The translations under genes and the position numbers were made by a program. The notes below the pieces were generated by a model, which saw nothing but the letters and a program-made list of their open reading frames with translations, was not told the origin of the DNA and did not search any database. A DNA stretch of 64,000 bases from Halocalculus aciditolerans (lineage in GTDB: Archaea; Halobacteriota; Halobacteria; Halobacteriales; Halobacteriaceae), in the NCBI RefSeq assembly GCF_014647475.1, contig NZ_BMPG01000001.1:1-64000 (forward strand). Reading direction: 5' to 3'. Of this stretch, positions 42,273-50,715 are shown in pieces (the first letter of the stretch is position 1; each line of letters begins with the position of its first letter).

Positions 42273-43256
42273 TCAGCCGAGGACGAGGACGTGGCGGACG
42301 AGCGAGCGGTGGACGCGGCGTTCGAAGCGGTTTTTCACGGTCCAGCCGGCTTCGCGGGCTTCCGCGCGCCAGTCGCGGTCGGCGACGAGGACGCAGCGAC
42401 CAGTCGAGACGCGGCGGGCTTCCGCGAGCGCGCCGGCGACGAGGTCTTTCAGCCCGTGCGTCTCGATTTTCGACTGGCGGCCGTAGGGCGCGTCGAAGAC
42501 GACGCCGTCGACGGAGTCGTCGCGGAGGGCGAGTCGGGTGGCGTCGCCGCGGAGCACGTCGAACGCGGAGTCCGAGAGCTCGCTGAGGTTCTTCCGGGTC
42601 CCCCGAACCATCTTCGCCTGCGCGTCGTTCCCTATCGGTTTCGCGCCGACGATACCGGCTTCGAGGAGGACGCCGCCCGTCCCGCACATCGGGTCGAGGA
42701 GGCGGTCGCCGGGGTCGACGCGCGCGAGGTTCACGAGCGCGCGGGCGTCCAGCGGGGCCATGCTCCCCGGCTGGAAGAACGGCCGGTCCGTGGGCTTGCG
42801 GTCGCCGTAATCGCGGACGCTCGCCGCTTCCAGCCAGCCGAGCGCGCAGACGCCGTCGCCGTCCGCGCGCTCGCTGAAGACCGCGCGGAGCTCGTGGTCG
42901 GGGTCGTCGAGGTCCACCGAGAACCCGCGGTCGACGAGCACGCTTCCTAACTCGCGCTCGACGCGCTGCGTGTCGACGCCGGTCGCGCCGCGGACGTCCC
43001 GCGCGCGGACCGCGACGCTGCCCGCGCGCTCGACGCTCGACGCTTCGAGGAGGACGCGCGCGCTCCCGAGGTCGGCGTCCGTCCGGCCGAGGAGCTCGCT
43101 CGCGAAATGCGTGTACGCGAGCGTCGCCACGCGCCCCGCGTCCAGCACCGTCGCCGTCGCCAGCCCGGCCGAGAACCGGTCGACGCCGCCCGCGGCGACG
43201 CCGGCCTCCGCCGCCGCGAACCCGTCGTCCTCGCCCGCGAATTCGAGGAGGTACAC
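42273..43256 (-). CDS. trmG10: tRNA (guanine10-N2)-dimethyltransferase
   Basis: A 327-residue Trm-G10 that dimethylates G10 of tRNA. The N-terminal THUMP-containing part (YLLEFAGEDDGFAAAEAGVAAGG onward) is followed by a Rossmann methyltransferase: FFQPGSMAPLDARALVNLA, LLDPMCGTGGVLLEAG, and catalytic motif IV VVFDAPYGRQSKIE. The start GTG at 43256 (VYLLEFAG) is chosen because the family begins there; GTG 43265, ATG 43322 or GTG 43340 are alternatives. Convergent with rfcC and the inserted gene. Confidence 0.88.
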   Translation of the reverse strand: MYLLEFAGEDDGFAAAEAGVAAGGVDRFSAGLATATVLDAGRVATLAYTHFASELLGRTDADLGSARVLLEASSVERAGSVAVRARDVRGATGVDTQRVERELGSVLVDRGFSVDLDDPDHELRAVFSERADGDGVCALGWLEAASVRDYGDRKPTDRPFFQPGSMAPLDARALVNLARVDPGDRLLDPMCGTGGVLLEAGIVGAKPIGNDAQAKMVRGTRKNLSELSDSAFDVLRGDATRLALRDDSVDGVVFDAPYGRQSKIETHGLKDLVAGALAEARRVSTGRCVLVADRDWRAEAREAGWTVKNRFERRVHRSLVRHVLVLG

Positions 43257-43408
43257 GCCACCCACTCGCCGCCCCACCCCGTTGAGCGTGCCGATACGAT
43301 ACCCACCCCGCAGCGACCGCATCCGCCAGTCAGTTCGCACGAGCGAAATCGCCGGCTGGCGCTCGGGTTCGACCGAGATATGAAGGCGAGGCTCGCAGGA
43401 CCGCCAAC

Positions 43409-43419
43409 ATTTATAAACC
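43409..43419 (+). promoter_or_regulatory. TATA box of the tbp gene
   Basis: catttataaac centred about 30 bases before the ATG at 43445. A second box-like cttaaatacg (43419-43428) and gtttaa (43431-43436) follow, so the promoter is unusually A/T-dense. Autoregulation by TBP is plausible but not shown. Confidence 0.7.
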
Positions 43420-43444
43420 TTAAATACGCAGTTTAAGTCGAGAG

Positions 43445-44005
43445 ATGACCGACCCCAAGGAAACCATCAACATTGAAAACGTGGTCGCGTCGACGGGTAT
43501 CGGCCAGGAGCTCGACCTCCAGTCCGTCGCGATGGACCTCGAAGGCGCTGATTACGACCCCGAGCAGTTCCCCGGCCTCGTCTACCGCACGCAGGAGCCG
43601 AAATCCGCCGCGCTCATCTTCCGCTCCGGGAAGATCGTCTGCACCGGCGCGAAGAGCACCGCGGACGTCCACGAATCCCTCCGCATCGTCTTCGATAAGC
43701 TCCGCGAGCTCAACATCAAGGTCGAGGACGACCCCGAAATCGTCGTGCAGAACATCGTTACGTCCGCCGACCTCGGCCGCCAGCTCAACCTCAACGCCAT
43801 CGCCATCGGCCTCGGCCTCGAGAACATCGAGTACGAACCCGAGCAGTTCCCCGGCCTCGTCTACCGCCTCGACGAACCCGAAGTCGTCGCGCTCCTCTTC
43901 GGCTCCGGCAAACTCGTCATCACCGGCGGGAAGAAGCCCGAGGACGCCGAACACGCCGTCGACAAAATCGTCTCCCGCCTCGAAGAACTCGGTCTGCTCG
44001 AGTAA
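43445..44005 (+). CDS. tbp: TATA-binding protein
   Basis: A 186-residue general transcription factor made of two direct repeats. The shared core YDPEQFPGLVYRTQEPKSA (near 38) / YEPEQFPGLVYRLDEPEVV (near 129) and SGKIVCTGAKS / SGKLVITGGKK confirm the saddle fold. Haloarchaea often have several TBPs; which paralog this is cannot be judged. A T-run follows the stop (taaatttttcc), a likely terminator. Confidence 0.97.
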   Translation: MTDPKETINIENVVASTGIGQELDLQSVAMDLEGADYDPEQFPGLVYRTQEPKSAALIFRSGKIVCTGAKSTADVHESLRIVFDKLRELNIKVEDDPEIVVQNIVTSADLGRQLNLNAIAIGLGLENIEYEPEQFPGLVYRLDEPEVVALLFGSGKLVITGGKKPEDAEHAVDKIVSRLEELGLLE

Positions 44006-44013
44006 ATTTTTCC
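44003..44013 (+). terminator. T-rich terminator after tbp
   Basis: The tbp stop codon runs into taaatttttcc, a T-tract typical of archaeal intrinsic termination. Confidence 0.55.
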
Positions 44014-44027
44014 GCTCGGGTTTCCTC

Positions 44028-44046
44028 GTGAGCGCTTCGCGCTCAC
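44028..44046. repeat. 8-bp hairpin with TTC loop
   Basis: gtgagcgc-ttc-gcgctcac. One of several short stem-loops with a TTC or GAA triloop in the window's intergenic DNA. Confidence 0.6.
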
Positions 44047-44084
44047 TGCGGGAACCTCTCGCGTAAAAAGACACGGAAGAAGGC

Positions 44085-44103
44085 CGCTCGCCTCCGGCGA
44101 GCG
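44085..44103. repeat. 8-bp hairpin with TCC loop
   Basis: cgctcgcc-tcc-ggcgagcg, a perfect inverted repeat 38 bases past the hairpin at 44028-44046. Confidence 0.6.
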
Positions 44104-44307
44104 GGTGCAACAGGGAGGCCGCGACCGCACAGCAACGGGTTACACCGATAGTCGAGCGAGAGTCGAGTAACCGGCTCGGGCGAGAGCTCCGACTCGCCGC
44201 CGAAGTGATGGTTCTAGCTGGCAGTCGTGGACGATGTTTCGCTCTCGGAGCGGTGGGCTGTGGCGTCCGCAGAAACGTGTTTTTCGAGAGATCGGGAGGA
44301 GGCGCGC

Positions 44308-45153
44308 TCAGTCCACTAAGCGTTCGATTTCGGTGACGAGGATGCCGGTCGCGCCTTCGTCTTTGAGGGCGTTGATGGTCTCGAAGACGTGGCGTTCTTC
44401 GACGACGGCGTGGACGGCCACGGTGTCTTGGCCTTCGACGTCCATGACGGTGGGGCCGCCGAGGCCGGGGATGACCTCCTCGATGGCGTCGAGGTTGTCC
44501 TGCGGGGCGTTGAGCATGAGGTAGCGTTTGCCGTCGGCGTCGAGGACGGAGCGGAGCGCCATCGCGACCTGCTGGGTCTTTTCAGTACCGGCGACGTCGT
44601 CGCGGGCGAAGAGGCGGACGCTCGACTTGAGGACCTCGTCGACGACCTCTAAGCGGTTCACGCGGAGCGTGGTCCCGGTGCTGGTGATGTCGATGATGGC
44701 GTCGGCCATGTCGACGTGCGGGGTGAGTTCGGTCGCGCCGGAGACCTCGACGATTTCGGCGTCGACGTCCATCTCCGCGAAGTACTCTTCTGCCAGGTGG
44801 GGGAACTCGGTGGCGACGGTCTTCCCGTCGAGGTCGTAGACTTGCTGGATGTCGCCGTCCTGCGGGGCGGCGAGGACGATGCGGCAGTTCCCGAACCCGA
44901 GGTCGATGAGCTCTTCGAGGTCTGCGCCGGCCTCGCGGACCATGTCGTAGCCGGTGATACCGATGTCGGCCGCGCCGTCGGCGACGTACTCGGGGATGTC
45001 GGCGGCGCGCGCGAAGAGGATGGAGATGTCGGGGTCGACGGTGTCGGCGTAGAGCTGTCGGTCGCTCCCGCCCTCCACGCCGAGACCTGCGCGGTCGAGC
45101 AGGTCGAGCGTGGGGTCGTGGAGACGGCCCTTGTTCGGAACGGCGATTTTCAT
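44308..45153 (-). CDS. hisG: ATP phosphoribosyltransferase (histidine synthesis, step 1)
   Basis: A 281-residue long-form HisG joining ATP and PRPP. It shows [23 protein letters not shown], the [18 protein letters not shown] segment near 56, the PRPP loop [24 protein letters not shown] near 145-168, and a C-terminal regulatory ACT-like domain ([32 protein letters not shown] near 230-261) used for histidine feedback. No other his genes are nearby. Confidence 0.95.
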   Translation of the reverse strand: MKIAVPNKGRLHDPTLDLLDRAGLGVEGGSDRQLYADTVDPDISILFARAADIPEYVADGAADIGITGYDMVREAGADLEELIDLGFGNCRIVLAAPQDGDIQQVYDLDGKTVATEFPHLAEEYFAEMDVDAEIVEVSGATELTPHVDMADAIIDITSTGTTLRVNRLEVVDEVLKSSVRLFARDDVAGTEKTQQVAMALRSVLDADGKRYLMLNAPQDNLDAIEEVIPGLGGPTVMDVEGQDTVAVHAVVEERHVFETINALKDEGATGILVTEIERLVD

Positions 45154-45289
45154 ACTCCGGCGTTCGCACGCGTCGCCCTAAGGACTGCCGATGCCGGCCG
45201 TCCACCCGCTCGATACGCCACTGTTCCTCACACGAGGCGCGCGGTCAGTAATCGGACCCGCTAAGGAGGCGGCGGCGCACGCTGGAACT

Positions 45290-46567
45290 ATGAGTACGCT
45301 CCAGATCACGGACGGGCGCGTTCTGCTCCCCGACATGTCCGTCGAGACCGGCGACGTCCTCGTGAATCAGGATTCGGGCGACATCGTCGCCGTCGGCGAC
45401 GTCGAAACCGGCGACGAGACGCTGAACGCCGACGGCTGCCTCATAATGCCGGGGCTGGTGAACGCGCACACGCACGCCGCGATGAGCCTCCTGCGCGGCT
45501 ACGCCGACGATAAGCCGCTCGACGCCTGGCTCCGAGAGGACATCTGGCCGGCCGAGGCCTCGCTCACCCCGGAGGACGTCCGCGCCGGCACGGAGCTCGC
45601 GCTCCTCGAGTTCATCGAAAGCGGCGTCACGAGCTTCGCGGACATGTACTTCCACGAGCCGGAGGTCGTCGACGCCGTCGCCGACGCCGGCCTGCGTGCG
45701 CGCCTCGGCCACGGCGTCGTAACGGTAGGTAAGGACGAGGCGGACGCAGTCGCGGACAACGAGGAATCCCTCGCCTTCGCGCGAGAGTACGACGGCGCGG
45801 CGGACGGGCGCGTGAAGACGGCGTACATGCCGCACAGCCTCACGACAGTAGACGAAGCCCTCCTGCGCGAGTTCACGGCGGAAGCCCGGGAAGCCGGCGT
45901 TCCCCTCCACTTCCACGCGAACGAGACGCGAGACGAAGTCGACCCCATCGTCGAGGAGCGCGGGATGCGCCCGCTCGCGTACGCCGACGACCTCGGGATG
46001 CTCACGGACGAGGATTTCGTCGCGCACGGCGTCCACTCGGACGCGAGCGAGATCGAACTCCTCGCGGAGCGCGGCACCGCCGTCGTCCACTGCCCCGCGT
46101 CGAACATGAAACTCGCCTCGGGCGCGGCACCCGTCCAAGCGTACCGCGAGGCGGGCGCGACGGTCGCGCTCGGCACGGACGGCGCGGCGTCGAACAACGA
46201 CCTCGACGTCTTCGACGAGATGCGGGACGCCGCGATGCTCGGCAAGCTCGCCGCCGAGGACGCGAGCGCCGTCCCCGCCGAAGCCGCCGTCGACATGGCG
46301 ACCCGCGGCGGCGCGGACGCCCTCGGCTTCGACGCCGGCCGCATCGAACCCGGCGCGAACGCCGACCTCGCCGTCGTCGACTTCTCCGCGACGCACCTCA
46401 CGCCCGTCCACGACTACGTCAGCCACCTCGCCTACGCCGCGCGCGGGAGCGACGTCCGCCACACCGTCTGCGACGGCCGCGTCCTCATGCGCGACCGCGA
46501 GGTCGAAACGCTCGACGCCGACGCCGTTCGCGCCCGCGCCGCCGACGCCGCCGCGAACCTCGATTAA
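45290..46567 (+). CDS. mtaD: 5-methylthioadenosine/S-adenosylhomocysteine deaminase
   Basis: A 425-residue amidohydrolase deaminating SAH, MTA or 5'-deoxyadenosine to the inosyl product. Metal ligands are seen in PGLVNAHTHAAMSLLRG near 54 (HxH), PLHFHANETRDE near 205, DFVAHGVHSD near 245 and ALGTDGAASNNDLDVFDEM near 299. The start MSTLQITDGRVLLPD at 45290 fits the family. It lies 1.5 kb upstream of ahcY, which handles the same SAH by-product, with a secreted protein gene between. Confidence 0.92.
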   Translation: MSTLQITDGRVLLPDMSVETGDVLVNQDSGDIVAVGDVETGDETLNADGCLIMPGLVNAHTHAAMSLLRGYADDKPLDAWLREDIWPAEASLTPEDVRAGTELALLEFIESGVTSFADMYFHEPEVVDAVADAGLRARLGHGVVTVGKDEADAVADNEESLAFAREYDGAADGRVKTAYMPHSLTTVDEALLREFTAEAREAGVPLHFHANETRDEVDPIVEERGMRPLAYADDLGMLTDEDFVAHGVHSDASEIELLAERGTAVVHCPASNMKLASGAAPVQAYREAGATVALGTDGAASNNDLDVFDEMRDAAMLGKLAAEDASAVPAEAAVDMATRGGADALGFDAGRIEPGANADLAVVDFSATHLTPVHDYVSHLAYAARGSDVRHTVCDGRVLMRDREVETLDADAVRARAADAAANLD

Positions 46568-46682
46568 CCGTTCAACCGGCCCGGTAAACGCTCTCGAACG
46601 GTTTGAACGGTTTTTCAACGGAGTGCACGGGGGTGGACGGTTTCCCCGGTTTATGCAGTGTCCCCCGATACGAGGGAGTGTG

Positions 46683-47636
46683 ATGAGACGAAAGCTCACC
46701 GCAGTCCTGACCGCGACGCTCGTGCTCACCGCCGCGGCCGCCGGCGTCGGCGCGCTCGGCGGTGCCGTCGCCGCGAGCGGAAACACGACCCTCGGTATCG
46801 ACGTCGACCAGGCGGAGGCCGGGAACGCCGCCACGGTGACCGTCACCGACGACGGCACGGCGGTCTCGAACGCCAGCGTCGACGTCGACGCCGCGAACGA
46901 CTCCACGTACGCGGGCGTCGGCACGTACACCACCGACGCGAACGGCACGGTCGACCTCCCCGCGCCGAGCGAGACCGTGACCGTCACGCTCTCCGCGAGC
47001 GCGCACAACGACACCGCGACGACGACCGCGACCCTCGACGCGGCGAACGACACGAACGCCACGGACGAATCGGAGAACGCGACGTTCGGGCAGCGCGTCG
47101 CCGCCTTCGTCCAGTACCTCCACGACACCGACCAGATGGAGGGGAGCGCCGTCGCCGAGTTCGTCGTCGGACACAACCCCGGGAACGCTGACGACGCACC
47201 GGGGCACGCTGACGACGCACCGGGGCACGCTGACGACGCACCGGGGCACGCTGACGACGCCCCCGGGCACGCTGACGAGAACGAGACCGAGCGTGACCAC
47301 GAGAACGACGGCCACGCGGACGAGAACGAAACTGACCGCGACGAGAACGAGACGGCCGAGAACGAGACCGAGCGCGGTCACGGGAACGGCCACGGCGCAA
47401 ATGCGACCGACGACGACGATGCGGTCGAGCGCGGCCACGGCGACGACCGCGATGACGACGCGAACGCGACCGACAACGACGACGCGGAGCGCGACGGGAA
47501 CGACCAGCAGCGCGCTGACCACGAAGACCGCGAGGACGATGAAGACAACGCGGACGACGAAGACGGAGACCGCAAGGGCGGTGACGCTCGCGGGAACGGT
47601 AACGGCGAGCAGCGCGGCCACGGCAACGGGAAGTAA
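46683..47636 (+). CDS. Secreted acidic repeat protein
   Basis: A 317-residue protein with a Sec-type signal (MRRKLTAVLTATLVLTAAAAG, cleavage probably after GGAVAAS). A Thr/Asn-rich beta domain (TVTVTDDGTAVSNASVDVDA) of about 110 residues follows. Then come four copies of ADDAPGH (47187-47270) and a Glu/Asp/Asn/His-rich, unstructured C-terminal half with many N-x-T/S sites. Function unknown; perhaps a cell-surface or metal-binding matrix protein. No membrane anchor is visible at the C-terminus. Confidence 0.82.
   Translation: MRRKLTAVLTATLVLTAAAAGVGALGGAVAASGNTTLGIDVDQAEAGNAATVTVTDDGTAVSNASVDVDAANDSTYAGVGTYTTDANGTVDLPAPSETVTVTLSASAHNDTATTTATLDAANDTNATDESENATFGQRVAAFVQYLHDTDQMEGSAVAEFVVGHNPGNADDAPGHADDAPGHADDAPGHADDAPGHADENETERDHENDGHADENETDRDENETAENETERGHGNGHGANATDDDDAVERGHGDDRDDDANATDNDDAERDGNDQQRADHEDREDDEDNADDEDGDRKGGDARGNGNGEQRGHGNGK
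47187..47270 (+). repeat. Four 21-bp in-frame repeats encoding ADDAPGH
   Basis: gctgacgacgcaccggggcac occurs three times exactly (47187-47249) and once with changes (47250-47270), followed by a partial unit. The 21-base period keeps the frame, so copy number can vary without breaking the protein. Confidence 0.9.
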
Positions 47637-48055
47637 TCCCGAGCCGCTCCGCAAGCCACACCTAGTCGAGCCGGTTTTTCAACTGCGAAACGCGTACCGT
47701 ACGCAGCGACACCGACCCGTCTGCCGAACCGGATCATATCGACACCGACCCGTCTACCGAACCGGGTCATAGCGATAGCGGTCTCGGCGGCGTCACGAGA
47801 CGATTCAATCCGAATTAGTCGCGGCCAGTGTGTTTTTTGTGTCGGCGACGGTTGACTTAGGTGCCGTCGAGGTGGAGTCCATCTCCGCCCGACGCGAACG
47901 ACGAACCGTCGGTCGCTATCGGAACCCACCACCACACGCCGGCGGAACCGGTTACGGGCGGTCCGCCGGCCGCGTTCCGATACCCTACTTCCGCTTCGTT
48001 CGATGAGCAGGGAGTGTTCGGTAGCGTTAACTGCGCGCTCGCCGACGCTCGATGT
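47637..48055. other. Intergenic region before ahcY
   Basis: 419 bases. It holds the 33-bp tandem repeat at 47707-47772 and a T-run (gtgttttttgtg, 47830-47841). No gene is credible here, although the ahcY frame stays open upstream. Confidence 0.6.
47707..47772. repeat. 33-bp tandem direct repeat, two copies
   Basis: Copies at 47707-47739 and 47740-47772 differ at three or four positions; each begins cgacaccgacccgtct and carries ccgaaccgg. A weakly conserved inner inverted motif is possible. It could be a protein-binding array for ahcY or simple slippage DNA. Confidence 0.8.
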
Positions 48056-49336
48056 ATGACCGCCGACCCTATCAGCGACCGCGTCGACGACGTCGACGAG
48101 GCGCGCACGTCCGGTCGACAGAAGATCGACTGGGCGTTCGAGCACATGCCGATTCTCACCGCGCTCCGCGAGGACTTCGAGGCCAGCCAGCCGCTCGCCG
48201 GCGAGACAGTGGGAATGGCGCTGCACGTCGAGGCGAAGACCGCGGCGCTCGTCGAGACGATGGCCGCCGGCGGCGCGGAGGTCGCCATCACCGGGTGTAA
48301 TCCGCTCTCGACGCACGACGACGTCTCCGTCGCGCTCGACGCGCACGAGAACATCACGTCCTACGCGGAGCACGGCATCGACGACGTCGAATACTACGAG
48401 GCTATCGACGCCGTCATCGGCCACGACCCCACGGTCACGGTGGACGACGGCGGCGACCTCGTCTTCCGCATCCACGAGGAGTTCCCCGAGAAAATCGACA
48501 CCATCATCGGCGGGACGGAGGAGACGACCACCGGCGTCCACCGCCTCCGCGCGATGGACGAGGACGGCGAACTCGACTACCCGATGTTCAACGTGAACGA
48601 CACCCCGATGAAGCACCTCTTCGACAACGTGCACGGCACCGGGGAGTCCGCGCTCGCGAACATCGCGATGACCACGAACCTCTCCTGGGCCGGAAAGACC
48701 GTCGTCGTCGCCGGCTACGGCTACTGCGGCCGCGGCGTCGCGAAGAAAGCCGACGGGCAGGGCGCGAAGGTCGTCGTCACCGAAATCGACCCGCGCAGAG
48801 CGCTCGAAGCCCACATGGAGGGCTACGAGGTCACGAACATGGACGACGCCGCCGAGCGCGGTGACGTCTTCATCACCACGACCGGGAACCGCGACGTCCT
48901 CGCCGCCCGCCACTTCGAGGACATGCAGGACGGCGTCGTCCTCGCGAACGCCGGCCACTTCGACATCGAAATCAACTTAGAAGAACTCGGCGAGCTCGCG
49001 ACGAGCACGCGCGAAGTCCGCGACGGCGTGCAGGAGTACGAACTCGTCGACGGCACGCGCGTCAACGTCCTCGCCGAAGGCCGGCTCGTCAACCTCGCCG
49101 CCCCCACCGCCCTCGGCCACCCCGTCGAAGTCATGGACCAGTCCTTCGGCGTTCAAGCTGTTTGCGTCCGCGAACTCGTCGAACGCGGCGACGACTACGA
49201 CGCCGGCCTCCACGACGTCCCCGACGCCCTCGATAAGGAGATCGCGGAGACCAAACTCGACGCCGAAGGCATCGACATCGACGTCCCCACCGACGTCCAG
49301 CGCGAGTACATGGACTCCTGGCGGCACGGGACCTGA
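48056..49336 (+). CDS. ahcY: Adenosylhomocysteinase
   Basis: A 426-residue NAD-dependent SAH hydrolase that regenerates homocysteine and adenosine after methylation. It shows [17 protein letters not shown] near 80, [14 protein letters not shown] near 180, the Rossmann motif [21 protein letters not shown] near 220, [15 protein letters not shown] near 280 and [10 protein letters not shown] near 300. The ATG at 48056 ([16 protein letters not shown]) is chosen. The C-terminal NAD-contact segment ([13 protein letters not shown]) is intact. Confidence 0.95.
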   Translation: MTADPISDRVDDVDEARTSGRQKIDWAFEHMPILTALREDFEASQPLAGETVGMALHVEAKTAALVETMAAGGAEVAITGCNPLSTHDDVSVALDAHENITSYAEHGIDDVEYYEAIDAVIGHDPTVTVDDGGDLVFRIHEEFPEKIDTIIGGTEETTTGVHRLRAMDEDGELDYPMFNVNDTPMKHLFDNVHGTGESALANIAMTTNLSWAGKTVVVAGYGYCGRGVAKKADGQGAKVVVTEIDPRRALEAHMEGYEVTNMDDAAERGDVFITTTGNRDVLAARHFEDMQDGVVLANAGHFDIEINLEELGELATSTREVRDGVQEYELVDGTRVNVLAEGRLVNLAAPTALGHPVEVMDQSFGVQAVCVRELVERGDDYDAGLHDVPDALDKEIAETKLDAEGIDIDVPTDVQREYMDSWRHGT

Positions 49337-49342
49337 TTCGGG

Positions 49343-49855
49343 TTAGTTCAGCAGCCAGAACTGGTAGTTGAGGTAGGCGGCGAACGACACCCAGAGCAGG
49401 TACGGAACGAGCAGGGCTGCGGCGCGCCGGTCGATTCTGGCGAACGCCCACGTCGTCGCCGCGATGAGCACCCAGAGCACGGCGATGACGACGAGCGCCG
49501 CGCCGATTTCTCGCAGTCCGAAGAAGACGGCGGACCACCCGAGGTTGAACGCGAAGTGAACGGCGAAGACGCCGCCGGCGAGTCGGACGCCCCGAGGATT
49601 CTCTTCGCCCTGCCGCCAGACGAGCCACGCGGCGACGCCGACGAGCGCGAACAGCGTCGTCCAGACGGGGCCGAACACCCAGTTCGGCGGGGCGACCCCC
49701 GGCCGCCGGAGCGTCCCGTACCACTCCGCCAGCCCTTGTGCGGTGAACACCGCGCCGGACGCGCCGACGGCCTCCACGGCGAGCACGGCGACGACGAGGG
49801 ACGCGACAGGGTGGGCTCTCGGGAACTCGGCGACGCGCGCGGAAAGCGCACTCAT
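49343..49855 (-). CDS. tspO: TspO/MBR (tryptophan-rich sensory protein) family
   Basis: A 170-residue protein with five hydrophobic helices. Trp-rich family motifs: GLAEWYGTLRRPGVAPPNWVFGPVWTTL (described in two parts, near 43-70), HFAFNLGWSAVFFGLREIG near 98 and YLLWVSFAAYLNYQFWLLN at the C-terminus. TspO proteins bind tetrapyrroles and affect porphyrin handling or stress. Convergent with ahcY, 6 bases apart. Confidence 0.92.
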   Translation of the reverse strand: MSALSARVAEFPRAHPVASLVVAVLAVEAVGASGAVFTAQGLAEWYGTLRRPGVAPPNWVFGPVWTTLFALVGVAAWLVWRQGEENPRGVRLAGGVFAVHFAFNLGWSAVFFGLREIGAALVVIAVLWVLIAATTWAFARIDRRAAALLVPYLLWVSFAAYLNYQFWLLN

Positions 49856-49949
49856 ACTCGCCTATTCGGCAGAGAACGACATAGCTGCTTGCACGACCGT
49901 CGAGGGCGTGGCGGACAGTCGAAGCCGCTTCAGACGCCCTTAGACGCCG

Positions 49950-50372
49950 TCAGTCGTCGTCTTCGGTCTTCGTCTGTTCGAGTTCTTTCTCGCCGCGGTA
50001 GATGTCCGCGCCGTCCTGGACGACTTTCTCGGCGAGAACGGCGCACTTGATGCGCATCGGGGTGACGTCGACGCCGAGGAGGTCGAGGACGTCATCGCGG
50101 TCGAGGTCGTCGACTTCGTCGAGCGTCATGCCGGGGAGTTCCTGCGAGAGGAGGCTCGCGGACGCCTGGCTGATGGCGCAGCCGTCGCCCTCCCAGGAGA
50201 CGTTCGCGATGGTCTCGTCGTCGTCGAGTTCGACGTCGAACTCGATCTCGTCGCCACAGGAGGGGTTGTAGCCCTCGTGGCTGAACGTCGGGTCCGCCAG
50301 CCCCCCGAAGTTCCGGGGGTTCTTGTAGTGGTCAAGGATCTGCTGGCGGTACATGTCCGAACCCATGCTCAT
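49950..50372 (-). CDS. iscU: Iron-sulfur cluster scaffold, IscU/SufU type
   Basis: A 140-residue scaffold. The cysteine ligands are in YNPSCGDEIEFDV near 37, GDGCAISQASASLLSQ near 63 and RIKCAVLAEKV near 110, with the preserved Asp in CGDE. MYRQQILDHYKNPRNFGGL is the family N-terminus; the start at 50372 (MSMGSDMYRQQ) is assumed, with ATGs at 50366 and 50354 possible. SufU-type spacing is likely. No sufB/sufC or iscS is adjacent. Confidence 0.92.
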   Translation of the reverse strand: MSMGSDMYRQQILDHYKNPRNFGGLADPTFSHEGYNPSCGDEIEFDVELDDDETIANVSWEGDGCAISQASASLLSQELPGMTLDEVDDLDRDDVLDLLGVDVTPMRIKCAVLAEKVVQDGADIYRGEKELEQTKTEDDD

Positions 50373-50499
50373 ACCCCTAGTTGGGGGCGAGCGCCGGAAA
50401 AACGTTCCGTCGCCAACGGGTCGCCCCGCGATCCGCCGCCGACGACGGGGCGCGCGTCCGGCCGCCCTCCGGGAATCTGTCCTCTCGAAACCCACCAAT

Positions 50500-50508
50500 C
50501 ATTTAAGC
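50500..50508 (+). promoter_or_regulatory. TATA box of the zinc-ribbon gene
   Basis: CATTTAAGC is about 28 bases before the GTG at 50533, again leaderless spacing. This supports the reality of the short gene. Confidence 0.65.
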
Positions 50509-50532
50509 CGAACGCGTGCGTGACACTGACAC

Positions 50533-50682
50533 GTGCCGAAGCTCGACTGTCCGGACTGTGAGCGCGGAATCGCGATGCACGAACTGGAGACGAAGACCGT
50601 CGCGCAGACGACCGGGTTCGAGACGAACTATCGGTGTCCCTTCTGCCGCGCCGACTTCGAAGACGTCGGTCAGCTCCTCTGA
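50533..50682 (+). CDS. 49-residue zinc-ribbon microprotein
   Basis: GTG 50533 to TGA 50682 reads VPKLDCPDCERGIAMHELE...NYRCPFCRADFEDVGQLL. Two CxxC pairs (CPDC and CPFC) 32 residues apart form a classic zinc ribbon. A well-placed TATA box supports expression. Haloarchaea encode many such tiny zinc-finger proteins, mostly of unknown function, some acting in regulation. Confidence 0.8.
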   Translation: MPKLDCPDCERGIAMHELETKTVAQTTGFETNYRCPFCRADFEDVGQLL

Positions 50683-50715
50683 GCCGGCTCCACGCCAGTT
50701 CTCACCCGCCGACAG

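Larger units (their letters stand above)
44006..44307. other. Gap between tbp and hisG
   Basis: About 300 bases between convergent genes. It holds two perfect 8-bp stem-loops (44028-44046 and 44085-44103) and no credible gene. Confidence 0.6.

Noticed and set aside
45245-48958. Long minus-strand frames opposite mtaD, the repeat protein and ahcY
   Set aside because: No family motifs, low-complexity Val/Arg runs; explained by codon bias on the real strand.
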